Below are positions 22,319 to 33,345 of a stretch of DNA of 64,000 nucleotides, one piece after another. Positions within the stretch are counted from its first letter, which is position 1. Each line of letters starts with the position of its first letter. The translations under genes and the position numbers were made by a program. The notes under the pieces are model-generated. The model saw nothing but the letters and a program-made list of their open reading frames with translations. It did not search any database and was not told where the DNA came from. The DNA comes from Corydoras sp. C115 (taxonomy: Eukaryota > Chordata > Actinopteri > Siluriformes > Callichthyidae), in contig JAFMOC010000078.1 in the NCBI GenBank assembly GCA_019802505.1, positions 1,537,501-1,601,500 on the forward strand, read 5' to 3'.

Positions 22319-22373
22319 AGTTCTTTATGTACAAATATCTAATCTTTTTTTTATTATCTTAACAATGAGGGAG

Positions 22374-22658
22374 TCCCATCCAGGGGAGAACGTCTCGGGC
22401 GCTGGGCAGATAGACCCAGGACAGGACGCCAATATATCATTGGACACACACTCACTCACACAGACACACTCTATATGGGGCAATTTGGAGAATTCAATTG
22501 ACCTTGATCCATGTGTTTGGACTGTGGGAGGAAACCGGAGAACCCGGAGGAAACCCACGCAGACACAGGGAGAACATGGAAACTCCACCCAGTTTGGATA
22601 CCTGGATTGCCAATGCTCGAAGGTGAACATGCTAAACACTAAGCCATCGTGCCACCCG
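22374..22658 (-). mobile_element. DANA-like SINE lacking 3' tail
   Basis: It begins abruptly at CCCATCCAGGGGAGAACG and continues to a degraded head (CTAAACACTAAGCCATCG). Confidence 0.8.
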
Positions 22659-22668
22659 GTTTTCCAAA

Positions 22669-24372
22669 CATCCATCCATTATCTTCCACTTTATCCTCTA
22701 TTAGGGTCGCGGGGGGGTTCCCCATGCCCATCCAGTAAAGAACATTTTGAGCATTTGGGAGATAGACCCAGGACAGGGCGCCAATCTATCACTGGGCACA
22801 CACTCACTCACACAGACACACTCTATATGGGGCAATTTGGAGAATTCAATTGACTTGATCCATATTTTTGGACTGTGGGATGAAACCGGAGAACCTGGAG
22901 GAAACCCACGCGGAGAACATGGAAACTCCACCCAGATTGGGATTCGAACCTGAAAGGGGAACATTGGAGGGGAACATGCTAAGCCACCGTGCCGCCCTGT
23001 TTTATAAACAGGAATCCATCCATCCACTTTATCCTCTAGTAGGGTCGTGGTGGGGTTCCCCATGCCCATCCAGGGGAGAACGTCTCGGGAGCTGGGCAGA
23101 TACACCCAGGACAGGGCGCCAATCTATCACTGGACACACACTCACTCACACAAACACTCTATATGGGGCAATTTGGAGAACTCAATTGACTTGATCCATA
23201 TTTTTGGACTGTGGGATGAAACCGGAGAACCCAGAGGAAACCCACGCGGACACGGGGAGAACATGAAAACTTCACCCAGATTGGGATTCAAACCTGAAAG
23301 GGGAACATGCTAAGCCACTGTGCCGTCCTGTTTTATAAACATAAATCCATCCATCCATTATCTTACACTTTATCTTATATTAGGGCCGGGGGGGGGGGGG
23401 TTCCCCATGCCCATCCAGGGGAGAACGTCTCGGGAGCTGGGCAGATAGACCCAGGACAGGGCGCCAATCTATCACTGGACACACACTCACTCACACAAAC
23501 ACTCTATATGGGGCAATTTGGAGAACTCAATTGACTTGATCCATATTTTTGGACTGTGGGATGAAACCGGAGAACCCAGAGGAAACCCACGTGGACACGG
23601 GGAGAACATGAAAACTTCACCCAGATTGGGATTCAAACCTGAAAGGGGAACATGCTAAGCCACTGTGCCGTCCTGTTTTATAAACATAAATCCATCCATC
23701 CATTATCTTACACTTTATCTTATATTAGGGCCGGGGGGGGGGGGTTCCCCATGCCCATCCAGGGGAGAACGTCTCGGGCGCTGGGCAGATACACCCAGGA
23801 CAGGGCGCCAATCTATCACTGGACACACACTCACTCACACAAACACTCTATATGGGGCAATTTGGAGAACTCAATTGACTTGATCCATATTTTTGGACTG
23901 TGGGATGAAACCGGAGAACCCAGAGGAAACCCACGCGGACACGGGGAGAACATGGAAACTCCACCCAGATTGGGATTCAAACCTGAAAAGGGAACATGCT
24001 AAGCCACCGTGCCATCCTGTTTTATAAACATAAATCCATCCATCCATTATCTTACACTTTATCTTATATTAGGGCCGGGGGGGGGGTTCCCCATGCCCAT
24101 CCAGGGGAGAACGTTTCGGGCGCTGGGCAGATACACCCAGGACAGGACGCCAATCTATCACTGGACACACACTCACTCACACAGACACACATTATATGGG
24201 GCAATTTGGAGAACTCAATTGACTTGATGCATATTTTTGGACTGTGGGAAGAAACTGGAGAACCCGGAGGAAACCCACGTGGACACGGGGAGAACATGGA
24301 AACTCCACCCAGATGGGGATTCGAACCGGGAATCCCTAGTGCTGAGAGGAGAACATGCTAACCACTAAGCCA
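22669..24372 (-). repeat. Tandem array of full-length SINEs, period about 344 bp
   Basis: Five SINE copies follow each other. The four units from about 23010 share the same non-SINE spacer (CCTGTTTTATAAACA), with unit landmarks at 22977, 23307, 23652 and 23996, so steps are 330, 345 and 344 bp. Shared derived changes (for example TTACACTTTATCTTATATTA and a missing B box, GATTCAAACCTG) show that a mutated SINE was amplified together with its flank. The last copy regains a normal head, suggesting an exchange with another SINE. Confidence 0.88.
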
Positions 24373-24710
24373 CAATATTAGTATTAGATACAACACCAAG
24401 AAAAAACATACTTTAGCATAAAGTGATTAATATGAGTTTGTAAATAACAATACACCCTGGAATTAGAGTTTAAACACACACACACCCCAGCATGGACACA
24501 CACTGTGTGTTGCAGGACCTCAGGGACATTCCTCAGTGTTCTGTTTGGCCTGGACGTCACAGTGTGTTTGTGATTCTGTTTTATCTGAAGCGGTCATTCC
24601 TCAGCGTTCTGCAACTGCAAACCCTATCAGAGGATGTGATGTAGCTCCAGCGGCCGGTCTGTTGGTTTCAGGAGCGCAGGAACGATTTCCACATTTAAAT
24701 TCAGTCAGAG
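24373..24710. other. Unassigned single-copy interval
   Basis: No repeat family is recognised apart from a short CA run near 24475. It carries no convincing coding frame. Confidence 0.4.
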
Positions 24711-25215
24711 GGGCGGCACGGTGGCTTAGTGGTTAGCATGTTCTCCTCTCAGCGCTAGGGATTCCCAGTTCGAATCCCCATCTGGGTGGAGTTTCCATGT
24801 TCTCCCCGTGTCTGCGTGGGTTTGCTCCGGGTTCACCGGTTTCCTCCCACAGTCCAAAAACATGGATCAAGTCAAATGAATTGGATAATGATTAGGTTTG
24901 ATAATTGTACAGTTCCTTTGGATAAAAGTGTCTGCTAAATTTCTCGGGGGGTGAGGGGGGGGGGTTCCCCATGCCCATCCAGGGGAGAACGTTTCGGGCG
25001 CTGGGCGGATACACCGAGGACAGGACGCCAATCTATCACTGGACACACACTCACACAAACACACTCTATATGGGGCAATTTGGAGAATTTTATTGACCTT
25101 GATCCATGTTTTTGGACTGTGGGAGGAAACCGGAGAACCCGGAGGAAACCCACGCGGACACAGGGAGAACATGGAAACTCCACCCAGATTAGGAGTTAAA
25201 CCTGGAGCCCCAGCG
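24711..25215. mobile_element. Mosaic: SINE head, L2-like tail, inverted SINE body
   Basis: A plus-oriented DANA-like head and core (24713-24885) breaks off in AAATGAATTGG. It continues into a 50-bp L2/V-SINE tail (TTTGGATAAAAGTGTCTGC, to about 24942) and then a minus-oriented SINE body (24950-25213) without a head. The order suggests either SINE template switching to another tail or recombination between insertions. Confidence 0.65.
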
Positions 25216-25245
25216 CTTAAACCTTAAGTGAAATGAAATTAAAAT

Positions 25246-25605
25246 CAGGTGGCACGGTGGCTTAGTGTGTTCTTCTCTCGCGCGGGGGGTTCCCCCATGC
25301 CCATCCAGGGGAGAACGTTTTGGGTGCTGGGCAGATACACCCAGGACAGGGGACAATCCATCACTGGACACACACTCACTCACACAGACACACTCTATAT
25401 GGGGCAATTTGGAGAACTCAATTGGCTTGATCCATGTTTTTGGACTGTGGGAGGAAACCGGAGAACCCGGAGGAAATCCACACGGACACAGGGAGAACAT
25501 GGAACATCCTCCCATGGAGAACATCCTCCCAGATGGGGATTCGAACCGGGAATCCCCAACATTGAGAGGAGAACATGCCAACCACTAAGCCACCGTGCCG
25601 CTCTG
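25246..25605. mobile_element. Chimeric SINE with inverted junction
   Basis: A 25-bp plus-oriented head (GGTGGCACGGTGGCTTAGTG) is fused to a minus-oriented copy that starts at GGGTTCCCCCATGCCCATCC and runs to the normal head at about 25602. The copy holds a local duplication, AGAACATCCTCCC, near 25518. Confidence 0.68.
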
Positions 25606-25612
25606 TTGTACA

Positions 25613-26512
25613 TGGAACATGGAAACTCCACCCTGCATATATTAATTCATTCATTATCTCCCGCTTTATCCTCTATTAGGGTCGCGGTGGGGTTCCCCAT
25701 GTCCATCCAGGGGAGAACGTCTCGGGCGCTGGGCAGATAGACCCAGGACAGGGCGCCAATCCATCACTGGACACACACTCACTCACACAGACACACTCTA
25801 TATGGGGCAATTTGGAGAATTCAATTGACTTGATCCATGTTTTTGGACTGTGGGAGGAAACCGGAGAACCCGGAGGAAACCCACACAGACACGGGGAGAA
25901 CATGGAAACTCCACCCTGCATATATTAATTCATTCATTCATCCATTATCTCCCGCTTTATCCTCTATTAGGGTCACGGTGGGGTTCCCCATGCCCATCCA
26001 GGGGAGAACGTTTTGGGCGCTGGGCAGATAGACCCAGGACAGGGCGCCAATCTATCACTGGACACACACTCACTCACTCACACACACTCTATATGGGGCA
26101 ATATGGAGAACTCAATTGACTTGATCCATGTTTTTGGACTGTGGGAGGAAACCGGAGAACCCGGAGGAAACCAAGTGGACACGGGGAGAACATGGAAACT
26201 CCACCCTGCATATATTAACTCATTCATCATCTCCCGCTTTATCCTCTATTACGGTCGCGTGGGGTTCCCCATGCCCATCCAGGGGAGAACGTCTCGGGCG
26301 CTGGGCAGATACAACCAGGACAGGGTGCCAATCTATCACTGGGCACACACTCACTCACACAGACACACTCTATATGGGGCAATTTGGAGAACTCAATTGA
26401 CTTGATCCATGTTTTTGGACTGTGGGAGGACACGGGGAGAACATGGAAACTCCACCCAGATGGGGATTCGAACCGGGAATCCCTAGCGCTGAGAGGAGAA
26501 CATGTTAATCTT
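25613..26512 (-). repeat. Tandem array of headless SINE units, period 283-290 bp
   Basis: Three units share the junction CTCCACCCTGCATATATTAA, which joins the core of one SINE to the tail of the next. The word GGAAACTCCACCCTGCAT occurs at 25621, 25904 and 26194. Only the last unit has a normal head end (to about 26505). These are clear SINE-derived tandem duplications without tRNA heads. Confidence 0.87.
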
Positions 26513-27458
26513 ATATAACAGTGTAAATTCATTCTTCCCTCAAAATAACTTAAAATACAGCAATTAATGTCCAAACCAGCGAGTCAAAAGTCTGTGAGTG
26601 TGTTCTTTATACAAATCCGTCGTATAAATCCATGAAGTTCTTTAAAGTTGAACTTCAAAATCAACAGAGAATCAAAACTAAAGAACTTCAGACTTTTTAG
26701 TCGTTACCTCTGTTTGGAGAACGGTGTCAACGCTATCACATGGCAGGCTGTATTTATCTTCCTGTGCTGCAGCCCCCGATGCCGTCCACTCATTTCCTCC
26801 GATGACAAACTCGGCGAGGTCACTCGCCCCGGTCCAGCTTCTCACCGAACGAACACTCTCACCCTCGACCCAACAGCCGGGGCAACCAGGCCGACGACGC
26901 GGATCCGAATACTGAACGAGCGGCGGGCTGAAATCCCCCGAAAACTCCGCATCGTTATTAATTAGTCACCCGACGGCACCGTGGACTGCAGGAGGAATGC
27001 AGAAACGAGGACGGGGGGACGGGGGGACGGGGACGGGGTCCGGGTCCGAACCTTGGCGTTTCCTCCCGCGCAGATATGTCATACACAATTAAAAGAGGCT
27101 TCTCAGCTGCCGTGTTTAAAGGCTTTCCGGTAAGGCGCAGCGCGAGAGGAGGGAGGTCGGGGCTCGGCTGACATCTGCCCCACTGTGGGGTCAATTACAC
27201 GGCAAGCCATGGAGTGGACTTAGCAAACAGGGTTCTGGGCAAACAGAGGGAGGTTAATTGAAAGGAGAAACGGAGCTTTACTAAAAGGCCAGGTGCAGTG
27301 AAGAGCTGGGGAAAGGACTCGAAGCACCTACGCCACTTAATTGCCCTGCGGAACATGAGATGAGGGCACATCTCGGAGCACATCCGAGAGAGGGTGGAAA
27401 TATCGTGAGTCCTCATTTACGAGCAGGAACAGCAAACGGAACCAGATTTAAAGGAGGA
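26513..27458. other. Longest single-copy block in the left half; candidate regulatory or exonic DNA
   Basis: Nearly 1 kb without a recognised repeat. The 26.75-27.2 kb part is GC- and CpG-rich, with short GGGGAC repeats near 27013-27040. The 27.06-27.42 kb part contains words such as ATGTCATACACAATTAAAAG and GGTCAATTACAC that look like ancestral vertebrate non-coding sequence. A plus-strand open frame of 105 codons (26648-26965) shows no domain. No splice-flanked exon was established. Confidence 0.4.
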
Positions 27459-27480
27459 GATATATATATATATATATATA
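27459..27480. repeat. TA microsatellite
   Basis: A (TA)n run directly adjoins the start of the next SINE. Several SINEs in the window have TA runs at one or both ends. Confidence 0.85.
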
Positions 27481-27870
27481 GGGTGGTTTAGTGGTTGGCA
27501 TGTTCTCCTCTCAGCACTAGGGATTCCCGGTTCGAATCCCCATCTGGGTGGAGTTTCCATGTTCTCCCCGTTTCCGCGTGGGTTTCCTCCGGTTTCCTCC
27601 CACAGTCCAAAAACATGGATCAAGGTCAATTGAGTTCTAAAAATTGCCCCATATAGAGTGTGTCTGTGTGAGTGGGTGTGTGCCCAGCGATAGGTTGGCG
27701 CCCTGTCCTGGGTGTATCTGCCCAGCGCCTGAAACGTTCTCCCCTGGATGGGCATGGGGAACCCCCCCTGCGACCCTAATATAGGACAAAGTGGAAGATA
27801 ATGAATGAATGAATGAATGAATGAATATATATATATATATATATTATTATTATTATTATTATTATTTATT
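27481..27870 (+). mobile_element. DANA-like SINE with long tail and TA/TAT run
   Basis: The head starts at GGGTGGTTTAGTGG. The tail is (ATGA)n, followed by a TA run and a (TAT)n run to about 27870. Confidence 0.83.
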
Positions 27871-27888
27871 TATTTTTTTTACACAATA

Positions 27889-28285
27889 TATGGGGCAATT
27901 TGGAGCACCCAATTCACCTAGGGGGTGGGGGGGTTCTCATGGCCATCCCGGGGAGAACATTTCAGGCGCTGGGCAGATACACCCAGAACAGTGTGCCAAT
28001 CCATCACTGGGCACACTCATGTACACACTATATGGGGCAATTTGGAGCACCCAATTCAGCTGGGGGGTGGGGGGGTTCTCATGGCCATCCCGGGGAGAAC
28101 ATTTAAAGCGCTGGGTGGATATACCTAGAAGAGGGGGCCAGTCCATAACTGAGCACACTCATTTACATACTATATGGGGCAATTTGGAGCAGCCTATTCA
28201 CCTGGGGGGTGGAGGTGTGGTCCCTATAGGGAGAACATTTCATGCACCGGGCAGATACACCCAGATTTAGAGCAGCCAATTTACC
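27889..28285 (-). repeat. 142-bp tandem repeat derived from SINE middle
   Basis: The word TATGGGGCAATTTGGAGCA recurs at 27889, 28031 and 28173, so the step is 142 bp. Each unit holds part of the SINE core and distal body but lacks the head and tail (for example CCCGGGGAGAACATTTC and CAGATACACCCAGA). It is a second, independent SINE-derived array next to the 185-bp array. Confidence 0.88.
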
Positions 28286-28399
28286 TTGAATCCCTCTTTT
28301 TGGACAGTGGGAGGAAACATGTGGACACAGGGAGAACATGGCAACGTACATGAACATGGATCGGTATTGAAACCTCAATCTCCAGCCCTGAGAGGAGAA

Positions 28400-30140
28400 C
28401 ATGCCAACACAAAAACTCTTAATGGGGCAATTTGGAGAATTCAATTGACCTTGGTCCATGTTTTTGGAGTGTGGGAGGAAACCGGAGAACCTGGAGGAAA
28501 CCCACGTGGACACGGGGAGAACATAGAAACCCCACCCAGATAGGGATTCAAACCTGGACCCCCAGCACTGAGAGGAGAACATGCCAACATGCCATAAACA
28601 CTCAATATGGGGCAGTTTGGAGAACTCAATTGACCTTGGTCCATGTTTTTGGACTGTGGAAGGACACGGGAGAACCTGGAAGAAACCCACGCGGACAAGG
28701 GGAGAACATGGAAACTCCACCCAGATCGGCATTCAAACCTGGACCCCCAGCACTGGGAGGAGAACATGCCAACATGCCACAAACACTCAATATGGGGCAG
28801 TTTGGAGAACTCAATTGACCTTGGTCCATGTTTTTGGACTGTGGGGGGAAACCGGAGAACCCGGAAGAAACCCACGCGGACACGGGGAGAACATGGAAAC
28901 CCCACCCAGATAGGGATTCGAACCTGGACCCCCAGCACTGAGAGGAGAACATGCCAACATGCCATAAACACTCAATATGGGGCAATTTGGAGAACTCAAT
29001 TGACCTTGGTCCAAGTTTTTGGACTGTGGGAGGACACGGGAGAACCTGGAGGAAACCCATGTAGACATGGGGAGAACATGGAAACTCCACCCAGATGGGG
29101 ATTCGAACCGGGACCCCCAGCACTGAGAGGAGAACATGCCAACATGCCATAAACACTCAATATGGGGCAATTTGGAGAACTCAATTGACCTTGGTCCATG
29201 TTTTTGGACTGTGGGGGGGAAACCGGAGAACCCGGAGGAAACCCACGCGGACACGGGGAAAACATGGAAACCCCACTCAGATGGGGATTCGAACCTGGAC
29301 CCCCAGCACTGAGAGGAGAACATGCCAACATGCCATAAACACTCAATATGGGGCAATTTGGAGAACTCAATTGACCTTGGTCCATGTTTTTGGACTGTGG
29401 GGGGAAACCGGAGAACCCGGAGGAAACCCACGCGGACACGGGGAAAACATGGAAACCCCACTCAGATGGGGATTCGAACCTGGACCCCCAGCACTGAGAG
29501 GAGAACATGCCAACATGCCATAAACACTCAATATGGGGCAATTTCGAGAACTCAATTGACCTTGGTCCATGTTTTTGGACTGTGGGGGGAAACCGGAGAA
29601 CCCGGAAGAAACCCACACGGACACGGGGAGAACATGGAAACCTCACCCAGATGGGGATTCAAACCTGGACCCCCAGCACTGAGAGGAGAACATGCTAACA
29701 TGCCATAAACACTCAATATGGGGCAATTTGGAGAACTCAATTGACCTTGGTCCATGTTTTTGGAGTGTGGGAGGAAACCGGAGAACCTGGAGGAAACCCA
29801 CGTGGACACGTTGAGAACATCCACCCAGATAGGGATTCAAACCTGGATCCCCAGCACTGAGAGGAGAACATGCCAACATGCCACAAACACTCAATATGGG
29901 GCAGTTTGGAGAACTCAATTGACCTTGGTCCATGTTTTTGGACTGTGAGAGGAAACCGGAGAACCTGGAGGAAACCCACGTGGACACGGTGAGAACATGG
30001 AAACTCCACCCAGATGGGGATTCAAACCTGGACCCCCAGCACTGAGAGGAGAACATGCCAACATGCCACAAACACTCAATATGGGGCATTTTGGAGAACT
30101 CAATTGACCTTGGTCCATGTTTTTGGACTGTGGGGGGAAG
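28400..30140 (-). repeat. 185-bp SINE-derived satellite, about 9-10 copies
   Basis: The word ATGCCAACATGCC recurs at 28581, 28766, 28951, 29136, 29322, 29507, 29692 (a variant), 29870 and 30055, so steps are 185, 185, 185, 186, 185, 185, 178 and 185 bp. Each unit is the head half of the SINE in reverse: core, B-box region (GATTCGAACCTGG or GATTCAAACC) and GAGAGGAGAACATG. It then jumps via AACACTCAATATGGGGC back to the core. The units are more alike than the dispersed SINEs, which points to recent amplification or homogenisation. Confidence 0.93.
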
Positions 30141-30590
30141 GGGTGCGGTGAGGGGGTTCTGCGCGTTCCCTTCGTTATTGCAGCCCGAATTCTCTGAAGG
30201 CCTTCGGATCGGCCTGGTGGAACAGAGCTCTTCTCGGCCACGCCCCCTTCCCGTAGCACCATCCACCACCACAACTAACCACAACTATGAGCTACAACCG
30301 CTACGACGTTCACACCGTCGGTGAGAAATCCCAAACTTTAATACGGAACGACGTCTTCATTCATATAAAACTACAATGACGGTTTCTGGATGATTCCATG
30401 TTCCCAACGACGGTCGGGAGACGGCAGGACAGAATCCGTCTTCGCAGTCGGAGTTGGAGAACGTCTCATTACAGGTTCAAAATGAGCTTAGTGGGGAAAT
30501 ATGCCACGGTCTGGAGCCACGAAGGGGCAATAAAAAGCTAATGCCTTTAACCGCTTCAGCGCCGGAGCCGGCGCGCACACAGAGAAGCCC
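30141..30590. other. Single-copy interval after SINE array
   Basis: No repeat is recognised between about 30150 and 30590. There are short open frames without a domain. Confidence 0.4.
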
Positions 30591-30591
30591 T

Positions 30592-32056
30592 CTGTGCCTA
30601 CCTTCAGGAACGTTCTGCAATGATCTAAAGCAGACCCGTCGACTCCCGCAGAACTGTACACAGAACCCAGACGTGGCTTCCAAACTCACATGTAGACGTC
30701 TGACCGGCCAAATTATTAATTAATTTATTAGGTACAGCATCATGTTTCTATACATCAGCTTCACTGAGCGGTTCTAAAGGTCCATTCTGTAGTCCATATG
30801 TTCCTCTACATACTCTGTTAGCCAACTTTACTCGGTTCTCTGATTACTGGCGGGATTACTGGCGGGATTACTGGCTATAATGGTTTAGTGGTTAGAACGT
30901 TCGCCTCTCAGTAGGGATTTCCCGGTTCGAATCCCCGTCTGGGTGGAGTTTCCATGTTCTCCCCGTGTCCGCGTGGGTTTCCTCCGTGTTCTCCGGTTTC
31001 CTCCCACAGTCCAAAAACATGGATCAAATCAATGGAGTTCTCCAAATTGCCCCATATAGAGTGTGTCTGTGTGAGTGAGTGTGTGTACAGTGATAGATTG
31101 GCGCCCTGTCCTGGGTGTATCTGCCCAGCGCCCGAAACGTTCTCCCCTGGATGGGCATGGGGAACTACCGCCCCCTGAGTCCCTAATCTGTGCCTACCTT
31201 CAGGAACAATCTGCAATGATCTAAAGCAGACCCGTCGACTCCCGCAGAACTGTACACAGAACCCAGACGTGGCTTCCAAACTCACATGTAGACGTCTGCG
31301 CGTCTGACCGGCCAAATTATTAATTAATTTATTTGGTACAGCATCATGTTTCAATACATCAGCTCCACTGAGCGGTTCTAAAGGTCCATTCTGTAGTCCA
31401 TATGTTCCTCTACATACTGTTAGCCAACTTTACTCGGTTCTCTGATTACTGGCGGGATTACTGGCTATAATGGTTTAGTGGTTAGAACGTTCGCCTCTCA
31501 GTAGGGATTTCCCAGTTCGAATCCCCAGCTGGGTGGAGTTTCCATGATCTCCCCGTGTCCGCGTGGGTTTCCTCCGGGTTCTCCGGTTTCCTCCCACAGT
31601 CCAAAAACATGGATCATGTCAATTGAGTTCTCCAAATTGCCCCATGTAGAGTGTTTGTGTGAGTGAGTGTGTGCCCAGTGATAGATTGTCACCCTGTCCT
31701 GGGTCTATCTGCCCAGCGCACGAAACGTTCTCCCCTGGATGGGCTTGAGTCCCTAATCTGTGCCTACCTTCAGGAACGTTCTGCAATGATCTAAAGCAGA
31801 CCCGTCAACTCCCGCAGAACTGTACACAGAACCCAGACGTGGCTTCCAAACTCAAACTCACTTCTAAAGGTCCATTCTGTAGTCCATATGTTCCTCTACA
31901 TACTCTGTTAGCCAACTTTACTCTGTTCTCTGCTGATCAGAACCCTCACAGAGCAGCCATTATTAGGGTGGTGGATGATTGTCAGTACTGCAGTGACACT
32001 GATGTAAGAGATAAGATAAGACATTACTGGCGGGTGGCACGATGGCTTAGTGGTTA
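30592..32056 (+). repeat. Three segmental units of 570-597 bp with SINE and palindromic-repeat pieces
   Basis: The segment starting CTGTGCCTACCTTCAGG occurs at about 30592, 31189 and 31759. It includes CTGCAATGATCTAAAGCAGA and ACACAGAACCCAGACGTGGC, then a palindromic-family fragment (GTCCATATGTTCCTCTACAT), then TTACTGGCGGGATTACTGGC, then a plus-strand SINE. SINE copies lie at about 30880-31172, 31474-31748 and 32033-32392. The third unit is internally shortened. The non-repeat core reads as a possible exon (several Cys on the plus strand), but no splice evidence was found. Confidence 0.8.
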
Positions 32057-32392
32057 GAACGTTCGCCTCTCAGTACTAGGGATTCCAGGTTAGAATCCCC
32101 ATCTGGGTGGAGTTTCCATGTTCTTCCCGTGTCCGCGTGGGTTTCCTCCGGGTTCTCCGGTTTCCTCACACAGTTTAAAAACATGGATCAAGCCAATTGA
32201 CTTCTCCAAATTGCCCCATATAGAGTGTGTGAGTGTGAGTGAGTGAGTGCCCAGCGATGGATTGTCACCCTGTCCTGGGTGTATCTGCCCAGCGCACAAT
32301 ACGTTCTCCCCTGGATGGGCATGGGGAACCCCCAAACCCCAACCCCCCCCCCCCCCGACCCTAATAGAGGATAAAGCGTAAGGTAATGAATG
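32033..32392 (+). mobile_element. DANA-like SINE, full length
   Basis: It runs from GGTGGCACGATGGCTTAG to GGATAAAGCGTAAGG and (ATGA)n, with a poly-C expansion at about 32345. A TA then CA microsatellite (about 32399-32437) follows directly. Confidence 0.83.
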
Positions 32393-32398
32393 AAAAGG

Positions 32399-32437
<39 letters not shown>

Positions 32438-32459
32438 TCAATCAATCCATTAACTTCCA

Positions 32460-32605
32460 CTGGGGTCTAGTAGGGGTTCCCCATGCCCATCCAAGGGAGA
32501 ACGTTTCGGGCAGATACACCCAGGACAGGGCGCCAATCCATCACTGGACACACACTCACTCACACAAACACACTCTATATGGGGCATTTTTGGAGAACTC
32601 AATTG
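32460..32605 (-). mobile_element. SINE 3'-half fragment
   Basis: It starts at GGGGTTCCCCATGCCCATCC and breaks off after GAGAACTCAATTGAC, where the inverted segment begins. Confidence 0.75.
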
Positions 32606-32765
32606 ACTAACAGAGTATGTAGAGGAACATATGGACTACAGAATGGATCTTTAGAAGTGAGTTTGAGTTTGGAAGCCACGTCTGGGTTCTGTGTACAGTT
32701 CTGCGGGAGTTGACGGGTCTGCTTTAGATCATTGCAGATCGTTCCTGAAGGTAGGCACAGATTAG
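32606..32765 (-). repeat. Inverted copy of the 31.76-31.92 kb segment
   Basis: From TAACAGAGTATGTAGAGG to GAAGGTAGGCACAGATTAG this is the reverse complement of the third segmental unit, with only a few changes. It includes the same shortened junction (GAAGTGAGTTTGAGTTTGG). Confidence 0.87.
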
Positions 32766-32952
32766 GGTCGCGGGGGGGGGGGGGGGGGGGAGTTCCATGT
32801 TCCATGACTTGATCCATGTTTTTGGACTGTGGGAGGAAACCGGAGAACCCGGAGGAAACCCATGCGGACACAGGGAGAATATGGAAACTCCACCCAGATG
32901 GGGATTTGAACCGGGAATCCCTAGCACTTAACCCCTGTGCCACCCCTTCCTT
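32766..32952 (-). mobile_element. SINE with large core deletion
   Basis: GGGTCGCGG and a G run of about 18 lead directly into GTTCCATGACTTGATCC and the head half. Confidence 0.75.
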
Positions 32953-33345
32953 GGCCATCCGTGCTTAACGTAAATAAACCTCAAAAACACGGGACACCGA
33001 GACACGGCTTGTATTCAGTACTCATGCATTCTTCAGATCCAGGTCCGGTTCTATGAAGAACTCAGTGTTTTCAAACGGTACTGAAGGGAAGAGTCCGACC
33101 AATCAACATGCTGCGAGCGCTCTCCGTGTTGCAGAGACGTTGCATTTCAAACATGGTGATGTGACTCAGGGCTGTTAAGCCATCAAGACAAGACACTAAT
33201 CCATGTGGACTGACTACAATAAATATTTTGGTTCTAAATCATCAGGGTGACGGCGGAAATGCGCAACGGCAGTTTGTTATTGTAGTTTAGTAACTTAAGT
33301 ATTTAAGTATTTATTAAGTACACAGTACCAGCCTAAAGTTTGGCC
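32953..33345. other. Unassigned interval
   Basis: No gene or repeat is recognised. Confidence 0.4.

Noticed and set aside
26648..26965. 105-codon plus-strand frame as a gene
   Set aside because: No domain, no splice sites and no supporting context. The region is GC-rich, which lengthens random frames.
28626..29646. Overlapping minus-strand frames of 176-216 codons in the 185-bp array
   Set aside because: A 185-bp unit shifts frame at every copy, and the frames translate SINE core sequence. They are chance openings, not genes.
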